This document shows positions 1 through 6,716 of a stretch of DNA of 8,394 nt, piece after piece. Both the position numbers and the translations under genes were made by a program. Every line of letters begins with the position of its first letter. Positions within the stretch are counted from its first letter, which is position 1. This DNA comes from Lachnospira sp. Lineage in GTDB: Bacteria; Bacillota; Clostridia; Lachnospirales; Lachnospiraceae. The stretch is from NCBI GenBank assembly GCA_017626275.1, contig JAGAJD010000076.1, positions 1-8,394 of the forward strand, written 5' to 3'. The notes below the pieces were generated by a model, which saw only the letters and a program-made list of their open reading frames with translations, searched no databases and had not been told where the DNA came from.

Positions 1-11
1 CTTTTTTGCAT
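1..11 (-). CDS. Start of an unidentified minus-strand gene, cut by the window edge
   Basis: Reading the minus strand toward the left edge, a clear GGAGG sits five bases before an ATG at 11-9, and the frame then runs off the window after Met-Gln-Lys. Only the first codons are visible, so no product can be named. The gene lies beyond the terminator at 107-144, so it should be a separate unit from the pectinase. The 95 bases between them are AT-rich; I could not settle on a convincing promoter, although TATTAT/TATATT sequences near 32-42 could serve as a -10 box. The call rests only on the ribosome binding site and its spacing. Confidence 0.45.
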
Positions 12-106
12 TTCAACCTCCATTCCGAGAACACAATATAATAAAATAATCAGCCATCTGTGGCGCTCTCATCACAAACAGCAGCAATGCATTTATATAA
101 TAACAG

Positions 107-144
107 AAAAAGTGTCACAAAGACATACTCTGTGACACTTTTTT
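107..144. terminator. Bidirectional intrinsic terminator after the pectinase gene
   Basis: A perfect 13-bp inverted repeat (arms 107-119 and 131-143, 11-base loop) has a GTGTCACA core flanked by A5 on one side and T5-6 on the other, so it gives a hairpin plus U-tract on either strand. It lies about 23 bases past the pectinase stop codon, the right place to end that transcript. It could also stop plus-strand transcription entering from the left. Confidence 0.9.
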
Positions 145-166
145 CTAAACATTTATCAGAACTTTT

Positions 167-3100
167 CTACTCTTCAAGAATACCTGTAACCTCATTAAAG
201 TGATACTCTTTGCCATCAATAACCTTAATGCCCTTTTTCATAGCACCCGTTACAAGGTCAAAATAGTATTTATTGCCATTGACTTCATTCCAGCCCTTAA
301 TCATGTTACCATTTTCATCATAGCGAACCCACTTGCCTGTTCCGTCCGGCCTATCGGCATCTTCGCCCGCCCATGATTCCTGATATACATCTTTTCCTAC
401 TGCTTTCTTTCCGCCGTCTATTGCATCTAACCAGTACCATGCATTTGTTTCAGGGTCATAAATTTCTTTTCCTCTGCCTTCTGTTCCCTGTCTTACACCG
501 TCTTCATACCAGTAACCGATACCATCTACAGCATACCAACTGCAGTCAACCGCCTTACCTGTTTCATCGTCAAACGCATAATTAACACCATCTATAACTA
601 CAGCTCCATGCGCCATCTGTCCGGTAATGTTATCATAATAATACAGACTGTCATTGTCTGAATTCTTATATAAACCTTTTACCATTTCGCCGGTAATCTT
701 ATCAAAGTAATACCAGCCACCGTAACGGTAATCTTCACCCTTTACCATACCGCCGTTTTCATCATAGCGAACCCACTTGCCTTTTCCTCTGTTTTCATTA
801 CTTTCAGGCACAAAAACATCTTTATCAACAGCCATTGTACCGTCCGCATCAAACCAGTACCATGCGTCAGTTTCAGGATCGTATACCTGCTTGTCAGCAG
901 CCATAACTCCATCATCATACCAATACTTTTTGCCGGTTGTCTCATCTGTTACCATTCCTGTATCCGTCTTACTTTCAGTAACATTTGCTTTTACCTTAAG
1001 AAGCTGAACCTCTGTATTAAAATGTGCTCCCATAGATTCATACTTTCCTGTTGACATTAAGTAACCGTTTGTTGTAACAGTACCGTCTGAATTTCTCATT
1101 GTAGAATGAATATCTGTTGTTATCTTAGGCTCTGTTGTTGATACAAATGCACCGTCATTAAACGGATTTGTCGAACTCTTTGTTCCAATCTTCTGACCGT
1201 TTGTTACAGATGTTCCGCTTTCGGAAGCCTCTACTGTATTGTAATTACCTCCGTTATAATAAATAGAATTACCAATCTTACCGATAAATTTATCAGTATT
1301 TTTTGCTGAGGCTGTCAAAAGATTAAAGAATGAGCCTCCTGCTGTTGTACGGTAAAAATTAAAATTGGTTTTTGTATTATTATAAGAAGTACAGTTCAGC
1401 ATAGTAAGCGAACCGCCATTACCGTTATCAGTAAATCCATCTTTTCCGTTATTAAACGCAAGACAGTTAATAACAACATGCGGTGTCGGACATGCACCGT
1501 TACTTCCACCAAGCTTGAATCCGTTCATATCTCCATTAGCTTCCGAATTACCGTTAGTCAGTGTACCATTATTAAATGCGATACAATTTCTAAGAGTAAC
1601 TGTTCCAATAGAACCTGTTGCCGGCTTTGCATATAAATCCCAACCGTCATCACAGTTGCAGTAAGATATACAGCCGTCAAACACATTTCCCTCGCCACAT
1701 GTTAATTTAGATGCAAAACCATCTGCATTTTCACCGGTAGCAGGATCGCAGTTATCAAATGCCGTACAGTTAATTATATAATTGTATGCCGGCCAATCCT
1801 CAAAATTAGTAACCGATGAAGCCCTGCGGCTAATCTGAAGTCCTGAATCTCTGTTTGCCTGAAGCACACAGTTTTCAACTATATTATGTTTTCCTGCAAC
1901 AAAAATTCCGTTATCTGCCGCACCATATACAGTGATACCGTATACATACCAGTAATCACCCTCCATCTGCAGACCTCTTGGATTAGTAGCTGTATCTCCG
2001 TAAATCTGTGATGAAAAATCTAATGTTACTTTTGCACCATCTGCCGCTCTAAGAATCTTATAGCAATTCTCTGAACCATTATTTCCTAAAGGAATTGTTA
2101 TCTGGTGGTCATATGCATATGTACCTCCCAGAAGAATAATTGCCTTTTCAGCAACCGCATTTGTAATAGCAGTTTCTAAATCAATCGGATCTTCTTTTGT
2201 TCCTGCACCTGTTGCTTTACCATCAGGTGATACATATACCTTTTCATTAAACTGTTCTTCAGTAAGTATGCTAAGTGATGTATATGCACCTGCATACTTT
2301 GTGCTCATCTTGTCATATTCCGTATTAGACGGCTTAGTCGGCTTAGTTGGATTCTCCGGCTGTGTCGGAGTTTCTGGCTTCGTCGGCTCCGTTCCTGTTG
2401 TAGGCTCTTCTGCTCCCGTTGTAGGTTCTGTCACATCGCCCGTTGTAGGCTCTGTTACTGTGCCTCCCTCAGTTGTAAATGCCATATAATACAGGAAAAT
2501 ACTGTCACCCTTTTTAATAGTGTTAGTACCCGCCTTAATATCAAGTGTTATAGTCTGGTCATTTCCAACTACATATGCAGTACCGTTTAATTTCACTTTC
2601 TTTCCTGCTGCACTGGTAGAACCTCCAAACACTAATAACAGCTTACCGTCTGCCGGTGCTGTAAATGTAATATCTGTAGAACTCTCCATCTTAAGACATT
2701 TAGTCAATGTCATTCCTGCATATGTTACAGTTCCCTTATCTGCAAGATTTCCTGTGATAGAATAAAATGAACTGCTAGTTCCGTTTTCCGTAAAATTATG
2801 CACCGTACTTCCCGCCGGCACTGTTCCTGAGCCACCGCCTGTTGTTGGCTGTGTCTCGCTTCCTGAACCTGTTGTTGCCTCTCCGCCTGATCCCGTTGTA
2901 GGCTGTTCAGTGCTTCCTCCCGGCTGGTCAATTCCCTCTGAATTACCAGGTGCAACCTCTAATAAAGAAGTCTTATAAGAAGTAACTGCTGCCTTTAATT
3001 CAGCATTCACCTCATAAGATTCATCGTCTACTGCATTATTAAATGTCCATTTGAAATCACCGCCGTTCATTCTTCCGGCATAGTTTTCAACATTTGCCTT

Positions 3101-4645
3101 AGCCTGCTCCGGTGAGTCCGCAGTATAGCTGTACATAATGTCACTTGTATCAAAGTTATTATATGTATTGCCACCCACATAACTCTTTACTGTATCCGGA
3201 ACCTTTTCATCAGCAGACTTAACCTCATATGCATCAAACTCCGTCTGACATTCCTGATAAGTTACAAATGTCTGAGCTCCTTCAATATGATTGTTAAATG
3301 CCTTAATAGTTCCGCCTGCCTCTTTTGAGAATGTCGCAAGATTTGTAACATCTCTTGTCAAAGTACTCCAATCAGAAACAACATCAGAACCCTGCATAGA
3401 TGTAAGTATTGGGAACTTACAGTTACGGAAATAATTTCCCTCAACAAATACTGATGAACCCAATGTAGAGCCTACACCATATTTTGCATTGCCGTCATAA
3501 TAATTGTTGTAAACATGCGCAGAGTAATATCTTACCCTTGGATGTCTTGAGTCAGAATGATCATACCAATTATGATGATATGTAATATACAAACCGCTTG
3601 TTGTACCCTCACTCAAACCGAGCAGATTGCACTTTCCGTTATCATAAAAGTGATTATATGAAAATGTAACATATGTTGATTTCTTACAGTCAAGCGCACC
3701 GTCACCCTTCACCTGATCCTTATCACTTCCTGCGTGACCATAAAAGAAATCACAGTTATGTACCCAGATATGATCGTTATCCTGCTGAAGTCCAACATTA
3801 TCGCCTTCACCGCTGTCAACATTCATAATACCAATATTTCTTATTTCAACATTTGAAATATTTTTCAGACGGATTCCCCAACCATCTGCAGTAGCGTCTT
3901 CGCCTACGCCTTCAAGAGTAACTCCTCCTGCAACAGAATCAATAATAATATCACCCTTGTCAGTAACCGCCGGATCTTTCACCTGTCCGATAAGACGGAT
4001 TGCAACAGGTCTCTTGTCATAACCCTTTTTAAACGAATTTAAAATTTCCTGTAAACCTGTTGAAGTTGTAACAGATCCCTTTGAACTTGTAACAACATCT
4101 AAAGTTACAGTATCCTTTGTATTCTCTGTAATATAGAGAATAACAGCATTGGATTTCAATGTTCCGTCCGCATTATATGCACCGTTAGACTCACCATTCA
4201 CCCATGCAAAGCCTGTTCTGTCATATGCAGAAGCTTTAAGTGTTCCCGTAACAGTTGCCAATTCCTGTTTTTCCTGTTCTCCCACAACCGGAACAACTTT
4301 TAAAACATAATTTCCTGCTGCAAGACCAAGTGCGTCCGCACGATAATAGCAAGAGCCGTTCTCTCCCTGATATTTTCTTACTAACTGTTTATCAAGTCTT
4401 ACATAATTCTCGTCTGTTTCTTCCGCTTTCTTAACATAAACGTTATATGCCTGTGCATCTGATACAGGATTCCACTCTGCATATACCGATTCAAACCAGC
4501 CCGCACTTTCTGTAAAGCACACACTGCCGGTTTCTGCTGCACCCGCTGAGACAATTGACGATGGCATAATAACACCAATACACATTACAAGTGTCAAAAG
4601 CCATGCCAGTTTCCGTTTCACACTCTTTTTCATGTTCATCGTCAT
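167..4645 (-). CDS. Secreted, cell-wall-binding PL1-PL9 pectate lyase
   Basis: This is an extracellular pectinase of about 1,492 residues that should cleave de-esterified homogalacturonan by beta-elimination. Residues 1-37 form a signal peptide (Lys/Arg-rich start, hydrophobic core, VSA or AGA cleavage site). An FN3-like module follows to about 125. A PL1 beta-helix covers about 135-565, with a likely calcium-site GDGALD (Asp315, Asp319) and the RHPRVR catalytic-arginine motif at 367-372. A beta-sandwich resembling a carbohydrate-binding module covers about 614-722. A PTTG/Pro/Thr linker reaches about 780. A PL9 beta-helix covers about 804-1205, with Asp975, Asp999, Asp1000 and Asp1003 as likely calcium ligands and Lys1044 in GFKLGG as likely catalytic base. 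Choline-binding-type wall repeats run from about 1232 to the end; there is no LPXTG motif. GTG at 4657 overlaps the GAGGAG at 4657-4662, so I prefer ATG 4645 (11-base spacing); ATG 4639 and 4633 are alternatives. Own promoter and terminator. Confidence 0.93.
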   Translation of the reverse strand: MTMNMKKSVKRKLAWLLTLVMCIGVIMPSSIVSAGAAETGSVCFTESAGWFESVYAEWNPVSDAQAYNVYVKKAEETDENYVRLDKQLVRKYQGENGSCYYRADALGLAAGNYVLKVVPVVGEQEKQELATVTGTLKASAYDRTGFAWVNGESNGAYNADGTLKSNAVILYITENTKDTVTLDVVTSSKGSVTTSTGLQEILNSFKKGYDKRPVAIRLIGQVKDPAVTDKGDIIIDSVAGGVTLEGVGEDATADGWGIRLKNISNVEIRNIGIMNVDSGEGDNVGLQQDNDHIWVHNCDFFYGHAGSDKDQVKGDGALDCKKSTYVTFSYNHFYDNGKCNLLGLSEGTTSGLYITYHHNWYDHSDSRHPRVRYYSAHVYNNYYDGNAKYGVGSTLGSSVFVEGNYFRNCKFPILTSMQGSDVVSDWSTLTRDVTNLATFSKEAGGTIKAFNNHIEGAQTFVTYQECQTEFDAYEVKSADEKVPDTVKSYVGGNTYNNFDTSDIMYSYTADSPEQAKANVENYAGRMNGGDFKWTFNNAVDDESYEVNAELKAAVTSYKTSLLEVAPGNSEGIDQPGGSTEQPTTGSGGEATTGSGSETQPTTGGGSGTVPAGSTVHNFTENGTSSSFYSITGNLADKGTVTYAGMTLTKCLKMESSTDITFTAPADGKLLLVFGGSTSAAGKKVKLNGTAYVVGNDQTITLDIKAGTNTIKKGDSIFLYYMAFTTEGGTVTEPTTGDVTEPTTGAEEPTTGTEPTKPETPTQPENPTKPTKPSNTEYDKMSTKYAGAYTSLSILTEEQFNEKVYVSPDGKATGAGTKEDPIDLETAITNAVAEKAIILLGGTYAYDHQITIPLGNNGSENCYKILRAADGAKVTLDFSSQIYGDTATNPRGLQMEGDYWYVYGITVYGAADNGIFVAGKHNIVENCVLQANRDSGLQISRRASSVTNFEDWPAYNYIINCTAFDNCDPATGENADGFASKLTCGEGNVFDGCISYCNCDDGWDLYAKPATGSIGTVTLRNCIAFNNGTLTNGNSEANGDMNGFKLGGSNGACPTPHVVINCLAFNNGKDGFTDNGNGGSLTMLNCTSYNNTKTNFNFYRTTAGGSFFNLLTASAKNTDKFIGKIGNSIYYNGGNYNTVEASESGTSVTNGQKIGTKSSTNPFNDGAFVSTTEPKITTDIHSTMRNSDGTVTTNGYLMSTGKYESMGAHFNTEVQLLKVKANVTESKTDTGMVTDETTGKKYWYDDGVMAADKQVYDPETDAWYWFDADGTMAVDKDVFVPESNENRGKGKWVRYDENGGMVKGEDYRYGGWYYFDKITGEMVKGLYKNSDNDSLYYYDNITGQMAHGAVVIDGVNYAFDDETGKAVDCSWYAVDGIGYWYEDGVRQGTEGRGKEIYDPETNAWYWLDAIDGGKKAVGKDVYQESWAGEDADRPDGTGKWVRYDENGNMIKGWNEVNGNKYYFDLVTGAMKKGIKVIDGKEYHFNEVTGILEE
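170..955 (-). repeat. C-terminal cell-wall-binding repeats, with an internal segmental duplication
   Basis: This part of the pectinase encodes tandem aromatic/glycine repeats of the choline-binding/cell-wall-binding type (units such as GWYYFDKITGEMVKG and NKYYFDLVTGAMKKG). A larger block is present twice: each copy carries YDPET(D/N)AWYW, then KDV, then GKWVRYDENG, then a short YYFD unit. At DNA level, 312-338 and 756-782 are identical over 27 bases, and 431-442 matches about 854-865. These repeats usually tether proteins non-covalently to wall polymers. The exact ligand in this organism, choline or another wall component, cannot be read from sequence. Confidence 0.85.
2310..2475 (-). repeat. 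PTTG/EPTTG linker repeat within the pectinase
   Basis: The coding sequence here gives a low-complexity Pro/Thr/Glu/Lys linker with repeated EPTTG units followed by KPETPTQPENPTKPTKP. On the plus strand the element CC(C/T)GTTGTAGG(C/T)TCT recurs at about 2394, 2415 and 2439. A shorter glycine/PTTG linker of the same style occurs at about 2815-2925, on the other side of the carbohydrate-binding-like module. Such linkers act as flexible spacers between domains. The repeated DNA makes their length prone to change by slippage between strains. Confidence 0.85.
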
Positions 4646-4656
4646 CTCTTGTTTCA

Positions 4657-4662
4657 CTCCTC
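4657..4662 (-). promoter_or_regulatory. Ribosome binding site that decides the pectinase start
   Basis: The minus strand reads GAGGAG here. A GTG (4657-4655) begins on its last base and therefore cannot be served by it. The next in-frame starts are ATG at 4645, 4639 and 4633, with spacings of 11, 17 and 23 bases. ATG 4645 fits best and still gives a normal signal peptide. Confidence 0.7.
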
Positions 4663-4686
4663 AATACATTATTTTATACATTTTGA

Positions 4687-4707
4687 ATAAGTTACAAAAA
4701 AACTTAT
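4687..4707. promoter_or_regulatory. Perfect 7-7-7 inverted repeat at the pectinase promoter (possible operator)
   Basis: ATAAGTT and AACTTAT form perfect 7-bp arms separated by seven bases. The dyad lies directly downstream of the proposed extended -10 box, so it overlaps the expected transcription start and the first part of the leader. That is a typical position for a repressor operator. The identity of any regulator is unknown. The A/T-rich spacer means a chance palindrome is possible. Confidence 0.4.
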
Positions 4708-4714
4708 CCTAAGT

Positions 4715-4723
4715 ATTGTAGCA
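4715..4723 (-). promoter_or_regulatory. Candidate extended -10 promoter of the pectinase gene
   Basis: On the minus strand, TGCTACAAT matches the extended -10 pattern TGnTAnAAT (TACAAT is 5 of 6 to TATAAT). No good -35 is present at 16-18 bases, which is tolerated by extended -10 promoters. The start would fall near 4708, giving a leader of about 60 bases. A second AT-rich candidate (TATAAAAT near 4672-4679) lies closer to the gene but lacks a matching -35. A dedicated promoter is expected because a strong terminator separates this gene from rplL. Confidence 0.45.
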
Positions 4724-4757
4724 TCTTTTACAAAAACATCATATAGTTCATAGGTAC

Positions 4758-4798
4758 TAAAAAAACGGCAAAAACTGCAAATCTGCAATTTCTGCCGT
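4758..4798 (-). terminator. Intrinsic terminator after rplL
   Basis: The minus strand forms an uninterrupted 15-bp stem (4798-4784 with 4779-4765, including two G-U pairs), closed by a four-base loop and followed by a run of seven T. It begins about 30 bases after the rplL stop. It should end most transcription of the ribosomal-protein operon, which isolates the downstream pectinase. Confidence 0.92.
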
Positions 4799-4827
4799 CT
4801 ATTATAATATCCTTAACTGCGGTAAAA

Positions 4828-5193
4828 TTACTTAAGAGTAACCTTAGCTCCTTCAGCTTCAAGCTTCTTCTGGATATCTTCAGCTTCTTCCTTAGAAGCA
4901 GCTTCCTTAATAACCTTAGGTGCTCCATCAACAACTTCCTTAGCTTCCTTTAAGCCAAGTCCTGTGATTTCACGAACAACCTTAATAACCTTAACCTTGT
5001 TAGCGCCAGCTTCTGTAAGCTCAACATCAAACTCAGTCTTCTCTTCTGCTGCTGCTACGCCTGCACCTGCTGCTGCAACTACAACACCTGCTGCTGCAGA
5101 AACGCCGAACTCTTCTTCACATGCCTTAACTAAATCGTTTAATTCTAATACTGTTAATCCCTTAATAACATCAATGATTTCCTGTGTAGTCAT
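4828..5193 (-). CDS. rplL: 50S ribosomal protein L7/L12
   Basis: L7/L12 is the flexible stalk protein that recruits and stimulates translational GTPases (EF-Tu, EF-G, IF2) on the large subunit. The 121-residue product has the N-terminal dimerisation and L10-binding segment ([31 protein letters not shown]), an Ala/Gly-rich hinge, and a C-terminal factor-binding domain with [27 protein letters not shown] spread over the usual positions. Two in-frame ATGs exist, at 5199 and 5193. The GGAG is only three bases from the first and nine from the second, and the second gives the family-typical start Met-Thr-Thr-Gln-Glu, so 5193 is chosen. It follows rplJ by 50 bases and is the last gene before a strong terminator, so its usual downstream partner rpoB is absent here. 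Confidence 0.97.
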   Translation of the reverse strand: MTTQEIIDVIKGLTVLELNDLVKACEEEFGVSAAAGVVVAAAGAGVAAAEEKTEFDVELTEAGANKVKVIKVVREITGLGLKEAKEVVDGAPKVIKEAASKEEAEDIQKKLEAEGAKVTLK

Positions 5194-5243
5194 TATCATA
5201 TTCTCCTTTTTAATAATAATTTAAATTAATTACAAGCTGTGGA

Positions 5244-5738
5244 TTAAGCAACCTCTTCGTTCTTCTCAGCGATCTGCTTAATAACACGAGCAAAGTTTGT
5301 AATAGGTGACTGAATACTTCCAAGTAACTTTGAAAGAAGCTCTTCTCTTGATGGGATAGAAGCGATAGCCTTAATTCCTGCCTCATCATAATATGTTCCC
5401 TCAACAACTCCGCACTTTAATTCAAGTGCATCTGCTGTCTTTGCAAAGTTGCTAAGAATTCTTGCCGGAGCAGTTGCATCTGTCGCACTGATAGCGATTG
5501 CAGTAGGGCCTTCAAGCTTTTCTGCCATTGGAGCAAATTCTGTTCCTTCGATAGCTCTCTTAACTAAAGTATTCTTATAAACCTTGTAAACGACACCTGC
5601 TTCTCTTAACTGCTTACGAAGCTGTGTATCCTGCTCAACAGTTAATCCGCGGTAGTCAACTAAAACAACGCCCTGTGCGCCATTTAAGTATCCTGCAATC
5701 TCGTCTACGATCGGTGCTTTAAGTTCTACCTTTGCCAT
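5244..5738 (-). CDS. rplJ: 50S ribosomal protein L10
   Basis: L10 binds 23S rRNA beside L11 at the stalk base, and its C-terminal helix holds the L7/L12 dimers. The 164-residue protein has the standard N-terminal segment (Val-Asp-Tyr-Arg-Gly-Leu-Thr-Val motif, then a basic QLRKQLREAGV region), GPTAIA in the middle, and a long helical C-terminus ending IAEKNEEVA; length is normal for the family. AGGAGG at 5754-5749 is ten bases before the ATG. In bacteria L10, or the L10-L7/L12 complex, represses its own operon by binding the leader. A matching leader with an attenuator is present directly upstream, and rplL follows, so the two subunits can be kept in proportion. Confidence 0.97.
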   Translation of the reverse strand: MAKVELKAPIVDEIAGYLNGAQGVVLVDYRGLTVEQDTQLRKQLREAGVVYKVYKNTLVKRAIEGTEFAPMAEKLEGPTAIAISATDATAPARILSNFAKTADALELKCGVVEGTYYDEAGIKAIASIPSREELLSKLLGSIQSPITNFARVIKQIAEKNEEVA

Positions 5739-5775
5739 GAATTCATTACCTCCTGTTAGATTGGTATTCTGCCAT

Positions 5776-5810
5776 AAAAAAGCCCTTCCGTCTGCTAAGA
5801 CGAAAGGACT
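5776..5810 (-). terminator. Attenuator hairpin of the L10 leader
   Basis: Minus-strand arms 5810-5798 and 5793-5781 form an uninterrupted 13-bp stem (two G-U pairs) with a four-base loop, followed by six U. It sits 37 bases before the rplJ start, within the leader, so it is a conditional rather than an end-of-gene terminator. In Firmicutes L10 leaders, L10 binding upstream favours this hairpin and reduces rplJ-rplL expression. Confidence 0.88.
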
Positions 5811-5938
5811 TGAAAATTCAATATAATACAGTCTGACTGTATAAATAAATCCTCGGTAGGCGCATAATCTTTAACCCAAAAGGGACCTGCTGTCTTAGGC
5901 AAAATATATATCATGTAATATGATGTATTACACGAACA
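5811..5938 (-). promoter_or_regulatory. L10-type leader RNA (ribosomal protein autoregulation)
   Basis: Between the proposed start near 5938 and the attenuator, the RNA contains the blocks GACAGCAGGU (around 5885-5894) and CCUACCGAGG (5860-5851), which resemble conserved parts of Firmicutes L10 leaders and can pair through AGG/CCU or GGU/ACC. There is also a 7-bp hairpin at the 5' end (UGUAAUA, five-base loop, UAUUACA; 5932-5914) and a small stem at 5842-5826 (AUACAG/CUGUAU). The family is assigned by motif, position before rplJ and the following attenuator. The detailed fold and kink-turn were not computed. Confidence 0.8.
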
Positions 5939-5940
5939 TG

Positions 5941-5956
5941 TGATAGTATACTATCA
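5941..5956. repeat. Perfect 16-bp palindrome over the rplJ -10 box
   Basis: TGATAGTATACTATCA is identical to its own reverse complement and contains the TATACT -10 hexamer of the rplJ promoter. It could be a protein-binding site, or a by-product of a symmetrical AT-rich -10 region. No regulator is known from the sequence. Confidence 0.5.
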
Positions 5957-5974
5957 TAATATATTGGTTGTCAA
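5945..5974 (-). promoter_or_regulatory. Internal promoter for rplJ-rplL
   Basis: A perfect TTGACA (-35, 5974-5969) and TATACT (-10, 5950-5945, 5 of 6) are separated by 18 bases. The start should lie near 5938, immediately before the leader hairpin. No terminator lies between rplA and this promoter, so rplJ-rplL can probably also receive transcripts from upstream, all of which must pass the L10 attenuator. Confidence 0.85.
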
Positions 5975-6002
5975 TCATTTTTTAAAATAAATTGGAAAAT
6001 TA

Positions 6003-6698
6003 TTAGCCAATGTATTTTGCTGTGTTAACCTTAACACTTGGTCCCATAGTAGATGTAAGAACTACGCTTCTTAAATACTGTCCCTTAAGTGTTGCCGGCT
6101 TTGCCTTAACGATTGCACCCATAATAGCCTGGAAGTTGTCTGTTAACTGTTCTTCAGTAAATGAAGCCTTACCAATTGGCACGTGAATGATATTTGTCTT
6201 ATCAAGTCTGTACTCAATCTTACCAGCCTTGATATCATTAACAGCCTTTGTTACATCCATTGTAACTGTACCAGCCTTAGGGTTTGGCATTAATCCCTTA
6301 GGTCCGAGTACACGTCCTAAACGACCCACAACGCCCATCATATCAGGTGTAGCAACAACAACATCAAAATCAAACCAGTTATCATTCTGAATCTTCGGAA
6401 TAAGTTCTTCTCCGCCTACGAAATCTGCTCCTGCTGCTTCAGCCTCTTCAGCCTTAGCACCCTTAGCAAATACTAAAACCTTAACAGTCTTACCTGTTCC
6501 GTGTGGAAGAACTACGGCTCCTCTGATCTGCTGTTCAGCGTGACGTCCGTCACAACCTGTTCTGATATGCGCTTCGATTGTTTCATCAAATTTTGCTACT
6601 GCAGCCTTCTTTACAAGAGCAACTGCATCAGTAGCTTCATATAATGTTGTGCGGTCGATTAATTTAGCCGCCTCAACGTATTTCTTTCCTCTTTTCAT
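6003..6698 (-). CDS. rplA: 50S ribosomal protein L1
   Basis: L1 binds 23S rRNA at the mobile L1 stalk, which helps move deacylated tRNA out of the ribosome, and it is also a translational repressor of its own mRNA. The 231-residue protein has the family start (Met-Lys-Arg-Gly-Lys-Lys-Tyr), the central [15 protein letters not shown] signature, and the C-terminal [21 protein letters not shown] region; length is normal. AGGAGG at 6715-6710 lies 11 bases before ATG 6698, slightly long spacing. A copy of the L1-binding rRNA motif lies directly before this binding site (6717-6751), so free L1 could block ribosome access. It follows rplK by 95 bases with no terminator. Confidence 0.97.
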   Translation of the reverse strand: MKRGKKYVEAAKLIDRTTLYEATDAVALVKKAAVAKFDETIEAHIRTGCDGRHAEQQIRGAVVLPHGTGKTVKVLVFAKGAKAEEAEAAGADFVGGEELIPKIQNDNWFDFDVVVATPDMMGVVGRLGRVLGPKGLMPNPKAGTVTMDVTKAVNDIKAGKIEYRLDKTNIIHVPIGKASFTEEQLTDNFQAIMGAIVKAKPATLKGQYLRSVVLTSTMGPSVKVNTAKYIG

Positions 6699-6716
6699 TA
6701 TTAAAAAAACCTCCTA

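Noticed and set aside
2391..2455. Short direct repeats that could suggest a CRISPR array
   Set aside because: The units are about 14 bases, spaced irregularly, and lie within a coding linker; there are no uniform spacers or cas genes.
2268..2489. Plus-strand open frame rich in Val/Gly/Ser repeats
   Set aside because: It is the complement of the PTTG/EPTTG linker; its repeat look is inherited from the coding strand.
2725..2955. Gln-rich minus-strand frame with coiled-coil appearance
   Set aside because: It is an alternate frame of the glycine/PTTG linker inside the pectinase, with no start signal.
4530..4645. Lipoprotein signal at Cys22 of the pectinase
   Set aside because: The residues before Cys (Leu-Val-Met) do not fit a lipobox, and the cysteine is in the middle of the hydrophobic core; a type I signal peptide with VSA/AGA cleavage fits better.
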